Assembly: GCF_004337985.1 (NCBI RefSeq)
Contig: NW_021940918.1
Span: 2,356,001 to 2,420,000, forward strand
Reading direction: 5' to 3'
DNA length: 64,000 nt
Origin: Pyricularia pennisetigena
Lineage: Eukaryota > Ascomycota > Sordariomycetes > Magnaporthales > Pyriculariaceae
The position numbers and the translations under genes are program-made. Positions 11,471 to 23,062 of this stretch are shown piece by piece (the first letter of the stretch is position 1; every line of letters starts with the position of its first letter). Below the pieces are notes generated by a model, which was given only the letters and a program-made list of their open reading frames with translations, was not told where the DNA came from and searched no databases.

Positions 11471-12989
11471 GGTGAAGGATGACGGGTATCTGTAAAATGG
11501 AAATCTCCGTATGTAGATTAAAGGCAATGGACACGATATTTTGACTGATGTATGCGAATTAAAGTGAGATGAAAAACTGTTAAGTTGAGATGGAAATGGA
11601 ATATCAATTTGAATGAAATCTGAGATGAAAGTGAAGGTGAACTGAGAGCCAGTTCGGACTGACTGCGGCTGTTGGGTTCAATCTTTAAGACAAGACAAAA
11701 AAAAGTCAAGAAAGAAGTCACAATGCTGTGAGAGAAGAACCAAAATAACTTGGTAAGTTGATCCAGAGAGAGCTCGGAGCAGTAAATAGAATCGAAACGT
11801 ATGACCAAATGGTAAGGTGAATGCGAGATTGAAGGTGAAGGTGAGAGACTTTCGAGGAAGAGACTAGGTCTATTGGTCTGTTTACGGAGCTTTCTACCTG
11901 GGTCAGACAACCAAGTCCACGTACTTCTTGGCCCCACAGGACCACGCTACCCTTCTTCCATAGCAGGAAGTCACGTATGCCACTAGAATGGTTTTGATGC
12001 CAGACTTGCCAGTGCTTTATTGCCAACGAGTGACCGCCTAGAAATTATGAGCAGACTCTGTTCCCTTTGAACATATCAACCAGAGCTTTTGACGCATTGT
12101 AGCACCGGCCATGGGGGGCACCCATGGTGCCACTGACAAGTGAAGGTTCTTCTCTGGCAACCCCTTGCAAAGCCCTTAGAAGCAGTTAGCTAGTTAGCTC
12201 ACTAGACAGATACTTTACGTCGGGCTTTATTTGTAATTCATGTAATGCTTTATACTTCCCAATTTTTTCCGTTTGGGGGCGTTCAAATTTGACTGCAGAT
12301 ATACCACTCCATAGCGAGCTTCTACCTAAGAACATGTCGTGTCAGCTAGTCTAATCTCAACCGAGTTTTTCTTCAGTTCTTGACCGTGCGTGGGTGTTCC
12401 AGCGTGAGCCAAAGTGAAAGCTACAAAAGCCCAGTGCATCACAATGCAAGAAAGTTTTTGGCATCTTGATTTACTAGTCTAGAGCGCGTGCCTGGATCTA
12501 CCATGGCTGACAAGGAAAACTGAACATCCACTCAATGACTGATATGTGATTAAATGAAGAGTAATAGATTTTTTTTAGGCCGAGCCAAACGTATAGAGCT
12601 GCCTTCTTTTTCCCTCCGATTCAATCTCCCCTTGGTATCTTGACAAGCCTCTTCATGATGTAAAGTGAGTAGACAGAAACGCCGTGATATTTCTCGACAT
12701 TATTTCCAGGCAGTCGACTGAGACTGCGAGTCAATGACAATAAACACCGTATGTCGAGAAACAAACAAGATCCTTTACCAAACGCCAAGCATGAAAGCCA
12801 ACCCATAAAAATAAAATAGGAATGAAAGAGCCCTTCATGTAAGCCATGAGACTAGGGACCAAATTGCAAAAACCTCCCCACCCGCGAGATGCACCATGTA
12901 TTTTACAACGGCCCTCCACTTGCTAGTCGGATTCAATTTCGCGACTGGTCAAAGTAGATTGTGGGACAACCAGCCTTCCAGCGTGGATC
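11471..12989. other. Intergenic
   Basis: No gene supported. An open frame on the minus strand at 11518-11937 is Ser/Leu/Phe-rich and lies just upstream of the preceding gene, so it is more likely promoter/5' UTR sequence. The rest is unique sequence without a recognisable feature. Confidence 0.5.
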
Positions 12990-14174
12990 TTATGTCAGTG
13001 AGACTGCGATGGTCTTTTGGACTGCTGTGTTTCTCCTCCGTGATATCTTGTCAAGCCCGCGTTTGAGACTCTGGCTGACTGACCTGTGCCATTTAGACGC
13101 AGTAGGTTGCTGTGTTGGCAAGTTGACGATTCGTTGGGAATCTGTAAAGTGCTGAGGCTTCGCTGTCAAGGTGCTGGAAGGGGCTGAAGCTTGTGCGATG
13201 GGAATAGTGTGAGGTTGGAGGAGTTGTTGCTGTTCGAGTTGCTTGTGTTCTACCATTGTTTGCATCATGTTTGTGACTGTGACAGGAAGAGATGCAAAGA
13301 GTGTTGCCATTTGTGCAAGCTGCTTGTTCAATGCTCCAATTTGCTGCTCTGTAATGTCATGAACAGCTTCGATTTGCCGGCTGACCAAGTCAAGACGAGC
13401 CTCGACTAGCTCGAATTCACGGACTGAGTTGTCCCTCATAGCAGCCATCAAGTCATGCCTGATCTGTGATAGGTCATTCTTGCTAGATAGCCTGGAGAGC
13501 CTATTTGCAATCTCCAATAGGTCATTCTTGCTTGCTATCTCGGCGAGGTCACGCTTGTTGGCCATGCTAGACACAAGAAGTTCCTGAAGGTCGCTTTTGG
13601 TGACGGCATGAGTGTTATGGGTAAGCGCGGTCTGCATGATGCGATATAGACGCTCTTCTTCTTGGACGGACTTGATGCAAGAGTTGACATGCTTGAGCGC
13701 ACGCTGCCTCTCGAGCTTATCGTCCATCTCCTCGTCGCGTTCCCGAAGGTCACGCGTCAGAGCGACGAATAGAACGTCACGCTCGGCCTTGCAAGCGGCA
13801 CCGCGCATCTCAATGAGCTTCTTGTAGTCATCGACAGTGACGTTGGAGTTGGCATTGAGGTACTTGGTGCTGGGGAACTCGCCGGAGCGCTGGGCAAGGT
13901 CCAGCTCCTCGGCCATGGCGCGCAGCTCTTGGCGAGTGTAGAGAATATCATTGACGAAGAGGGTGGTTGCGGAGCTGGGCTCAGAGAACACGCTGCCGCT
14001 TGACCCCGACTTGCTTGATGCAGACGACGGCGTGCTGGCGGCCACCGGGGATGTTTCGTCCCGGCAGAGCGCGCTGCGGTTGGCCATGGTGGTTTGGATG
14101 GGGGATATGGTGCCGGCGCGAACGGCACTGGCGCTGGTGTTCTTAACGTTGTTCATCTTGTCGGACCCGGTCAC
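12990..14174 (-). CDS. Uncharacterised coiled-coil protein
   Basis: A single open frame of 394 residues. The first 70 residues are low-complexity Ser/Ala. From about 75 to 310 the sequence is almost entirely charged helix: YTRQELRAMAEELDLAQRSG, KAERDVLFVALTRDLRERDE, then spaced NDLLEI/NDLSQI units typical of a coiled coil. The C-terminus is basic (SLKRGLDKISRRRNTAVQK). No enzymatic motif is visible and I cannot name a family. A small additional exon at either end cannot be excluded. Its composition suggests a structural or scaffolding protein, possibly nuclear. Confidence 0.65.
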   Translation of the reverse strand: MTGSDKMNNVKNTSASAVRAGTISPIQTTMANRSALCRDETSPVAASTPSSASSKSGSSGSVFSEPSSATTLFVNDILYTRQELRAMAEELDLAQRSGEFPSTKYLNANSNVTVDDYKKLIEMRGAACKAERDVLFVALTRDLRERDEEMDDKLERQRALKHVNSCIKSVQEEERLYRIMQTALTHNTHAVTKSDLQELLVSSMANKRDLAEIASKNDLLEIANRLSRLSSKNDLSQIRHDLMAAMRDNSVREFELVEARLDLVSRQIEAVHDITEQQIGALNKQLAQMATLFASLPVTVTNMMQTMVEHKQLEQQQLLQPHTIPIAQASAPSSTLTAKPQHFTDSQRIVNLPTQQPTASKWHRSVSQSLKRGLDKISRRRNTAVQKTIAVSLT

Positions 14175-15937
14175 GGGATCGGAGCAAGTGCTTGGTTTTG
14201 TGAAGTTACTGTTGATGGCATTAGTGACTTGCTTGTTTCTTTGTTTGTTTTACAGAAAGTGAAGCATTAATGGCGTAAGGAGGGAAGTTTCATGGCTGGA
14301 AGAGAGTGCTCACCTTGGAAGTGGGAGGAAGCGTAAAGTCACTTCTCTCGCAAGTTCTCGAGTAGATTGGAGTCGATTACGATGGAAGGAGACGAGGCGG
14401 GAGTTCAGACTTGAGATATCAAGAGAAGTTGGTGATGTTGTTGGTATGGGAGAAGATGGGAAGAAGTCGAGACTGACTTGTCTGTGAGAAGACGACATTT
14501 TGTAGGAGTTCCTTCACGATTGTGCCTCGAATATCATCAATAGGAAGGTGTTTGAGGATGAAGAAGTGTTGTTTCTATTGTTCAATGCGAAGTCGAGCGG
14601 AACAATAAGAGCAGATATCCACTTGGAAAGCAGGTATGGGGCTCGTTGAGCCGCTGGTCTGTTTGCTCGTTCCTATTGATGTATTGATGCATCAAAGCCG
14701 GTGAGGTCCTCGGTGCAGACGAGTGCCGGGGGTGGCTCGAAGTCACAAAGTGGGGTAGCATTGTTTGTCCCTCTTGAATACCCTCCTACCTAGTTATACT
14801 GATTGATTGGCTAGGCCTGGCTGAAGTGTCTTCTCGAGCGAGCACTTGCGCGAGATCAGCTTATACAGCAGCTTTGCCTGGCTCGAGACGAGGTGAGCCA
14901 ACTGCCAAGATCATCGGAGGCGACTGAGAGTAGCCAGTTAGCGGGGATATATGCCGATCGGTGTGCAGACGTATGGTACAGCAACTTTTAAAAGAATGAA
15001 GTACATTTTCAGCTGTTCAACTTGAACATGGGATATACTACACTCGCCACAGCCTCATGGACATGGCCAGTGTAGCGACCATGTTCAAAATGTGCATGTC
15101 GTCCAAATTAGGTAGGTGAGTGGTGTCTTGTTCTCCACATATTGTGGGTGCTGGTCTAGTCCAACCCTAACCCTTGCCTAATTAGGTCTTGCACGAGCTT
15201 GGACGACATCCCTTCCGGCACCTAAAAGGACGTTCACTCAGCCACCTCTGTTGTCGAAATCATCTATACGTGAGGCACACTATAAAAATGAGTGATTATT
15301 GATTCTGCTGGCCGTGGAGTCCAATAGTATCTGGGGAAAATAATTTGCTGCGCACACATTCCAGTCTAGGAGTCTTTGATTTGCCGCTACATAGTACAAA
15401 GGCTTACTCCACACATCTCCACAGACACAAAGCCGACGGGCGTCATAATGATAGATTATAACTTGTATAAAAGAGAGGTTCTTTGAATTACGCCTGTGAG
15501 GGTAGTGGCTTAATGGGCGTTAAATGAGCCTCCCTGCCCGACAATGTCTCAAGTGAAATGACAGCACATGTGATGTCACCCATCTGCCCCATTATACTGT
15601 CATTCGTTCACAAATGCTTCCCAAATGGCAGCTGTAGAATAGAGAAGCATATGCTACCAAGTTTTTTTTTCACGAAATCATGCCTGGCCCCTCACAACAT
15701 TCAACTGTAGTGCTGAGTGCACATAGGCACACAGATCTAGGAAAATATGAAAAAGTAAGCCGAAAGGTGCGGGGTGCTTTCTGAGAAAATGGACGTCAGT
15801 ATTCATAACGCTGTATAATTCAAAGCCTCGATAATCTGGTAGCCGTGGAAATGTCACTTACCCTCAATGCCTTCAAAGGTAAATCGAGGCTTTCCGGCTC
15901 TGGGGAACGCCCGTACAAACGAACTTGCTCTTGCAGC
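14175..15937. other. Intergenic
   Basis: No gene supported. A short minus-strand frame at 14310-14498 (62 codons) could be an upstream ORF in the leader of the coiled-coil gene. The rest is unique sequence, with one AGGTAGGTGAG element near 15111. Confidence 0.5.
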
Positions 15938-16589
15938 TTAGACCTCATCCTCTGTAAAAGAATAGTCCCAGTTTTGATTAGTGAAAGCCGTTGAGTGACT
16001 GCAAGTACAGAGAGTGAAAGAGACAGGCAGCAAAGCCTACCATTATCAGCCGCCTCGCGCATCTCCTCGTCCTTTACAGATGCCTCTCGCTTAGCGACGT
16101 GACCCTTCTTGCTGGCTGGCTTGATCGCTGCATCGTCACCGCCATCATCGTTATCGGCATCGCGGTCGGCTGCTTTGCGCTTGCGTGGGGTGGCCTTCTT
16201 CTTGGGGGTGTTCTCGGGCGTGTTGGCCACAGTGAGGGAACCCGGGTGGATGTTGTATGATTTAAGAAGACGCTCATATCGTTTGGCACTGCAAGGTGTT
16301 GAAAAGGTTTTTCAAGGATCAGCATGAATGACCAAAAAAACCGTGAAAAATTGAAGGTTGAGAGATAGCTTACGCAGCGGCCTTGCTGACAATCTCGAGC
16401 TCAGTTGCGACAGCAGCAAAATCAATCTGCAACAGTTCCGGAGATTGTAGTTAGCGGCTAGCTTGCCAGAAAGATGAGCTCAAATCTGAAGTTTGTATTT
16501 TGTCTTGGACCTACTTTTCCACCGCCGCCGCCGTGCTTGATGCAAGTCACCAAGAACTTGACCTGCTCCTCAGGTGCCATGGATGCCAT
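15938..16589 (-). CDS. Small SANT/Myb-like basic nuclear protein (paralogue 1)
   Basis: Four exons on the minus strand: 16515-16589, 16374-16426, 16041-16288 and 15938-15951, giving 129 residues. All introns are GT-AG, and the split codons close the frame exactly. Residues 1-55 form a three-helix module (EEQVKFLVTCIKHGGGG, then IDFAAVATELEIVSKAAAAK, RYERLLKSY) like the Myb/SANT-type domain of small fungal proteins. A tail rich in PKKK/RKRK and Asp (ATPRKRKAADRDADNDDGGD) follows. The module-splitting intron is phase 2 after the AAA helix, at the same relative position as in the paralogues at 38.5 and 48.1 kb. The family is probably DNA- or chromatin-binding by composition; no partner is known from the sequence. 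Confidence 0.78.
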
Positions 16590-17967
16590 CTTGAATTTTT
16601 TGTTGACAAAGAGTGACTTGTGAGAAGGGGAAGAAGGATGTTTTGCACGAAGGGCGTGGGAGTAAATAAGAGAATACTGTTCTGGGGGACAAAAGTTGAT
16701 GGGTTGTGTTGTGTTTTGATTTGCCCAAATTAGTAGTAAAATTCTGGGTCAAAGGTGAGAGGTTGATCGACACAAGGTCGTTTCGATCAAAGGCTGGATA
16801 CACAGGAATTATGCTAAACAAAAGGCAAAAGGCGGGGTTTGCTTCCGTGGGTATGGCCTGACAAATGAGTGTCAATAAATCACTTTGCTGGTGCTTTTTC
16901 AAAGTTTTCAGCTTCTGGAGCAGAGTGGTATTTTCTGGTCTGTCAGATCTAGCTTTGTGAGACCACTCAGAGAAAGGACTGTTTGTTTCGAAACAAAGAT
17001 GTACGCAGTTTACCAGCACCAGAAAATGAGCTTGACAAGAATAATCGTGAATTGTGAATTATGTGTCTATTATTAAATGATTGTCTGTAGTCACTCGGTC
17101 TTGACGCCATCTTATTGTTGGGTGGAAACCCATCTCGTATGTAGATGAATAAACGTCTATGTTGCCCCCTGTCCTTCCCCTCAATCTAGAAAAATCCGCG
17201 CCTTTGAAGGCACCACTGATCCTCGAACCATCCAACCATCCCAAGACCAAATAGAATATTAGTTGCTGCTCATGATCAGGTCGACGGTCGACCATGGTCC
17301 GAAGTAGCACCAACTCGTCATTTGACAAGACTACCTCGTATCCTGTGAGAGCCGCATGAAAAAGGGGCTGTCGCACCTATATCATCAGAGCCGAAACTGC
17401 CGCAAGTGGCATGAAATGTAGAGGAGTTGCTGGCATGACTTTGCAATGGAAAAAAAACAAATTGACTGCTGCGTTTAATATCACGAAAAAATAATGACTA
17501 GAATGCTGCTCAAAGCAGAAAGCAGGACGCTAACGTCGATATTGAGTAAGCTTTGCTTGTAGAAACATATTAGTATTAGAGGCAATTAGACAGATCCCAA
17601 GATTCAATAGGGAAAGCTGTCAGTAGATTGAAGGCTTTGCAGAACGGTTTGAATGATGTCAAGAGCAGACAAAAGCCCCAGAGACTTGTGATCCGGTAAA
17701 AAAAAAGTCTCGCAAATCTGTCGTTATGAAAAGAGCTGAAATATGCTCTTGTGAGGCTGTGAGATATTCTCCTCTTTGAGGCCACCCAAATGAAGTGAGA
17801 TTTGAGGAAGGCTCAAGCGAGTGATGTTTGCCGATGGTAGATATGGTCAACTGAAATTACTGAATGATGAAGAGCGTTCATGAATAGACGAGTGCAGGTC
17901 CTGGGAGTCCACATGTGACGACAAGCCAAGGCGGCAGGGATAGAGGTGGTGTAGTGAGTGAACATCC
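16590..17967. other. Intergenic
   Basis: No gene supported. It holds the promoter of paralogue 1 and the 3' flank of paralogue 2. Open frames at 16570-17019 (-) and 17059-17376 (-) show no family resemblance and no compositional coding signal I can trust. Confidence 0.5.
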
Positions 17968-18378
17968 TTAAGCAAGACCACCCCAGTCCTGATCGACCGG
18001 GCCCTCGGTATCCTCGGTCTTGACGTTGTCCTTCTTGCTGCCGGCGGCGGCATTCTTGGTCGACTTCTGCTTCTTGGGGGCGGGCTCGGCGGTCTGGACA
18101 TCATCGCTATCATCGGCCTCCACAACGGCAGCAGTCTTCTTCTTCCTCTTGGGCGTCGCGGCACCAACGCCCCAGCCCAGCTTCTGCTTGATCTGTCGGA
18201 AGCGCTCGCGGGCAGATCCGCCGTGGGCTAGACCCATGTCGGCGGCGACATCGTCCCAGGCAACGTCGGGCTGGGTCTTCATGTTGCGGAGGTACGACTC
18301 GAAGAAACGGAGGTCGTTTTCCGTGGCTGGTTTTCGAGAGACATCGCTGACAGCAGGCACCTTCTTCTTAGGTGGCAT
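17968..18378 (-). CDS. Small SANT/Myb-like basic nuclear protein (paralogue 2)
   Basis: Intronless, 136 residues, starting MPPKKKVPAVSD. Residues about 18-70 contain the module TENDLRFFESYLRNMKTQPD, VAWDDVAADMGLAHGG, SARERFRQIKQKLGW. The central W and the RxRFRQIKxKLG helix are shared with the gene at 40.2 kb. The tail alternates Lys and acidic clusters (TPKRKKKTA, EADDSDDVQT, PAPKKQKST), typical of small chromatin proteins with nuclear localisation signals. An upstream in-frame Met exists 26 codons earlier; I chose the inner Met because the family begins here. Function is inferred only. Confidence 0.82.
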   Translation of the reverse strand: MPPKKKVPAVSDVSRKPATENDLRFFESYLRNMKTQPDVAWDDVAADMGLAHGGSARERFRQIKQKLGWGVGAATPKRKKKTAAVVEADDSDDVQTAEPAPKKQKSTKNAAAGSKKDNVKTEDTEGPVDQDWGGLA

Positions 18379-19623
18379 GTTGAATGCGAGTCTGCAGTAC
18401 GTGTCCACAGCGCTGGGGTGACTATGATGTGAGGGAGTGGTCAGCGCGAGTATCATTGTCTGGATGGGAGAGACCGGGGGACTGTGGTGACTGTGGTGAC
18501 TACTTACATGAGAATCTTCTCATTCAGGTATTGACTCTCGTGTCTGGTCTGAAGGATGTCTGGCAGTGCAGCGCAGAGGGTATTTGGAGTTTATCTCCAG
18601 CTCTTTCTTGTGAAGAGAGCGCTGAAAAGATTGAGGTTTGGAGACTGAAAACGGCCTGATAGAGGAAGACAAGTTCAAACGGGCGAGTCGATTCTGGAAA
18701 TCCTCTATGACGTAGTCGCCAGAACAAACAAACAAACGGGGGATAAGATACATCCAAGTCAGAAGTAAGGGTAAAGATGATGGGTGACGTGAGGATAAAG
18801 ATAATGGGTGGACGTGATAAATATGAGAAGAAGAGGAACAACGATAAGAAAAATGGTATTTTGGCGAGGAAGATCAAGCAGGTTCGAGATGTTCCATTTG
18901 AACTGTACCCCGGGATCGCTTGGTATTTGCCCGACTACCGAAGCCTGTCGACATTAATTTCCAGAGAGTCTGCACAGCGCTAAGTATCAGTCAAATGTAT
19001 CGATGCGTTTTGCAGCTGTTGTGGATAAAGCAGGGAAGCAAACGTACAATTTGCAGATATACGATTTGCTTGGTGTGTAAGCTTACTCGATTTGACCTGT
19101 AGCCACCTGATCAGCCGAATCGATCGATTATGGCTAGATGCTGCGCGGTTCGAGATCACTGATAAACGAAATGAATGCGACCTGTCGAGAATGCAATTAC
19201 GCTGCTCGTTTTATACGGATTCATGTTCTGGCAGATTGCACACTTGATTCTGAAAAGTCTAGACACCAACTCGGATTCCTATTCCGGCAGCCACGAATGA
19301 TCCCACGCCCGGATACAACGTTTTTATAATGCCCAAGACGAAAAAAGATACCAGAAGAAAGCCTTGCATTGTACATATAACCTACGACTATTCTTGAAAA
19401 TTTCAAAGGGAAAACACCTGGTCAAAACTAACTCCGCTCGCTGATGCAATACAAACACCTAACAGCATATAGGAGGCTGCAGGAATATTCAAAGTTGACA
19501 GTGACGGTATCCCAGCCCTCAAGAGCCCACACAGTCATTACACAACCATTCCCTCTTCTTGTCCACCGAGACCTTTGCCACGGGCCGGACACAGTGGCTG
19601 TGATAACAACGTTTCGGGCACTC
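18379..19623. other. Intergenic
   Basis: No gene supported. It holds the promoter of paralogue 2 and, toward 19623, the 3' flank of the Suz12 gene. Confidence 0.5.
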
Positions 19624-21952
19624 CTAAGGGTGGCAGGTCAGCAGTTCATTCTTCATCATCATCACCCCCTGTGGGCTCGGGTAGGCTGGAAACACTTGGT
19701 TATATAGCTCACCTTGTTCGAGCAAATCAACAAAGATGGCCCCAGAGCTGGCTTGCGGCAAATAACACATGCGCCCTTGGATCTTTGTAGGCTAGACTTT
19801 GGTTCCGACGCCCCTGAAGCAGCGATTAATGGGGCCGCAAGACCCTTCCGCCGCGCATCAGCAACAATCTTGAGAGCTTCTTCGATTGTTCCACTCTTGA
19901 TGCTCCCTCTCGCCCTCAAGGTTGCCATGTGCTTGCCGAACTCAAGCATGCGCGTATTCTTTGCCAGCAACCATGGCGCCTTGGCCCTCACAAAAGCCAG
20001 GAGACCCCGCACGATGTAAGCATTGGATGAGAGCTGCTCCTTGAAGGCAAAAGCATCCCACTCCATCATGTATTCTTTCTCACCGTCTTCTATATCAACA
20101 AAGTCTTGCAGATGATCGCGGTGCTTTTGTATTAACCAGTCGGTGTCGGGTTCAACAACGGGAACCGGCTGTCCTGGCTCCAAGAGGGCCTTGCTGAGCG
20201 GATGAAAGAGGCGCTGTTTGATGCGAGGAACAACAGCCCGACTCCCAGCATTGCTCCGAATGCTGGTACTACTCTCACTGTTCTCTGGGCGACGAGTCGT
20301 GGGCTTTGGCTGGGGAGCTGTGTCAGATGACTAAAAACAAAGAAAGGACGGCTGCGGGTATTCACGAGCCTTACTGGGGCTCCTTTGCTTACCTTCAATA
20401 CCACTGGCCTCAGCGAATGGTATTCATCAGGTGTGCTGCCATGATCGGGGCCAAAACGAGACGTGACCCATGAGTGATCTCCATCCAGATATCTCGACAA
20501 ATCTAATGGCCCTTTGGCTCTGCATAATTGAAAGACCCTAGGTTGCATGGACTGTCCCTCTGCGGCCATGGCGTCGAGCGAAACGAAGACAACGTGCGGC
20601 GCATCTTTTCCGTGACGCGCCTCCATGAAATCAAACTGATAGCGAGGATGGCAAAAAAAGTGTGCCCTCAACTGCTGTGTGGACGGAGACGTGGCACCAC
20701 AGACACAACAGCTGAGACCTTCAACGGTAACTTCCTCAGATGGGAGCTTGTACACAACATTGCGCCCAATTCCATCTGCTGCTGCCCTTTCCTCCTTGTC
20801 CATATCGCCAAGCTTGCGACGTCTTCTGCGCTCTGTGCCATGTGCCTTGTCGCTGAGTTCCTTGAGGTTGTAGCTCTTGGCTGGGCCACGGGTCCGGAGG
20901 GACCTGTTGGGGGTGAGCTCTCCCTCCGCATCGTCATCCTCCTCCGCATGGCCATTGACATGGCCGTTGGCACTGATACCGTTGGTCAGTTCAGGCCCGT
21001 GGTGTGAATACCCATTGGGCAAAAACCCGTTCACATGCCCATTGGCCATACCGTTGACCGCCGTGCCGTTCATAGCTGGACGCGTTGGAGTCTTGGCATC
21101 CCCCGTGTCCGCTGATAACCCCTTGGTCGCCTTTTCAGTAAAGCCTGTTGTCCACAGGATCTCCTTCTTGAGCACAAGATCAGTAGAACAATCAGGCATC
21201 TCTATGCTTCTGTGTCTCAGTGAAAGACTGTCAGGAGCCAAAGACTTGGGACAGATGTCATCAATGACCGCGACAAGGGACCATTTTTGACGCTCATCAG
21301 GTCTATACGAGACCGAAAAGGCGTCAGCAGCGTCGCTTTTTATCAATTTGAAGGGCGGCCACGAGGCATCGCCGACGCCCCCAAGCTCGATTTCAGTGGT
21401 GTACGAGGCAGCCAGGTCGAAGATGTGGTTGTGCTCATGGCGATCGATCATAATCATATCCGCAGGGACTATGAAGGGCTTTGGTAGGTTTATCTTGGCG
21501 ACGTAGCCCGGAGCCGAAGGGTTTTTGTAGGTCTGCACGCTGCACACCTGACTGGCGCAGAAGAGAAGCTCCTTGCTGCCATTCTCACAGGCATGAATTG
21601 TGACTTTGCACCGAGCCCGAGAGATCTCGGCGGGGCCGTCTAGGTGTTGAGAAGATGCACTTGCGCCAGCCTTAGGGGTGTCCTTGTGCTGTATCCTCAG
21701 GACGTTGATGCACAGCGCCTGTCGCTGGTCGCCAGCCTCCTCCGGCAGACCGACAGCCTTGGCAGCCAGGTACGGATTGTACACTCCTGCATCTCGCTCA
21801 AGGCGACGCTTTTTGGTAGGCCGACACCCATCCATCAGGTGGTTGTCCAGGCGCCTCGGCGGTCGTGGCTCCATGGCATTTTGTAATCCATCTATCCAGT
21901 TCCTGTGGAGGAATGGAAGATCGCGCCTGAAGCCGTGCGGAGTCATGGCCAC
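19624..21952 (-). CDS. suz12: Polycomb PRC2 subunit Suz12 (VEFS-box, C2H2 finger)
   Basis: Exons 20393-21952, 20330-19713 and 19668-19624 (minus) give about 740 residues; the last short exon is the least certain part. A single C2H2 finger at about residues 413-432 (CCVCGATSPSTQQLRAHFFC) sits directly before a segment of the Suz12 type (HPRYQFDFMEARHG). Exon 2 carries the VEFS box (DTDWLIQKHRDHLQDFVDIE, EYMMEWDAFAFKE, KNTRMLEFGKHMATLRARGS), the part that activates the Ezh2-type methyltransferase. A Cys-rich motif (CVICRKPALGPSLLIC) follows. The protein is the scaffold of the H3K27 methyltransferase complex with KMT6 and EED in fungi that retain Polycomb. Residues about 300-345 are an unusual Asn-Gly repeat. 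Its presence predicts facultative heterochromatin marked by H3K27me3 in this organism. Confidence 0.87.
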
Positions 21953-23062
21953 GGCACCACGTGGAAGACGCGGCGGACGGCCACTCTGGTGCGCTTAAGC
22001 ATGAGATGATGAGATCCCGGCTTGACCTGGTGAGTCTGACACGTCCGTCGTTGGGGGAGAATAATATGATGAATAGAAAAAAAAAAAAAAAAATAGAAAA
22101 AAATTATCCGGGCTGACGCGACACTTCCGATTTCAAAGCTGGAAAGGGATCTAATCCAGCTTGCAGAGTCTTTTGTTTGGCCTTTGGATTCAACGTGGTG
22201 GTCCGTAGCAAAATCGCATGCAGGGACGCGTCCAAGGCAAGGCCGAAGCGTGCTTGGGGTAAAATGGAGAACAAAGGTAATGCAGTACCTAGAACTAAGA
22301 GTCTAGTGTGAAAGAGTCAACAAGGGAGTACAGGTGCCTGTTTGTTGTCGGAGTAGTAGGCAGACAAGCAAATGACAACAACCATCAATCAAATGCTTGC
22401 CTGAGTCGCGCGGTCCTGTCACAGCACACCTGTTGATGAAGAACCAGGCGGACGTGCGATGCGCTCCAGAGTCGCCCAGCCCTGAATAAAGGAACAAACA
22501 AGAATGGAATTCAAGGGAGAGAGACGCGTCCAACGGAAGCGACAGGGGTCAAATGTGCAGTGCAACAGCACGATTCAATTCAAGATCCAATTCCATTTCC
22601 TCGCGACAAGGGATCCTAGTCACCAAATGCAAGCGCTAGAGGCACGCCTCACTGCCAATCAAAGCCGCTGAAAAGCTTCGTCGCTTAGGTCAGGTTTAGA
22701 GGTTAGACTGCCCGCCTGCACTGGGACTTACTCCACCATAGGCACCTAGCATATCACGTGAGGAAGCTCACAACATCAGTTCCAACTCTATCTCAAAGAG
22801 ACTCTTTGTTCAGAACCAGTTTGGTTCCTCTCTAATTCACTACCCACGTGCAAATCGGCAAGCCTCAAAGCAACATCAGCCGTAATAACTGGTAAAGGCG
22901 TTCATCTCCACGCCCTTGGACTTGTGAACAGAGGCCAGCCAGCATGTCGAGACGCAACGCAGAGACACCGACCTCCCGTCGGTGCAGATACATAGGCATT
23001 CCCGTTATTGCATCTCCCAACACCTGAAAGATGAGAATAAAATAAATCAGAGCCACCAGATG
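21953..23062. other. Intergenic
   Basis: No gene supported. It contains the Suz12 promoter, an 18-base A run at 22077-22094 and the 3' flank of the F-box gene. Confidence 0.55.

Noticed and set aside
11518..11937. 139-codon minus-strand frame
   Set aside because: Ser/Leu/Phe-rich low-complexity translation of pyrimidine-rich promoter DNA; no homology signal.
17059..17376. 105-codon minus-strand frame
   Set aside because: No recognisable family, no splice partners, and no neighbouring exon continuing it.
18870..19180. tRNA gene, from GGTTCGAGAT words at about 18880 and 19147
   Set aside because: The words resemble a B box but lack the GGTTCGANTCC consensus, and no matching A box or acceptor stem was found.
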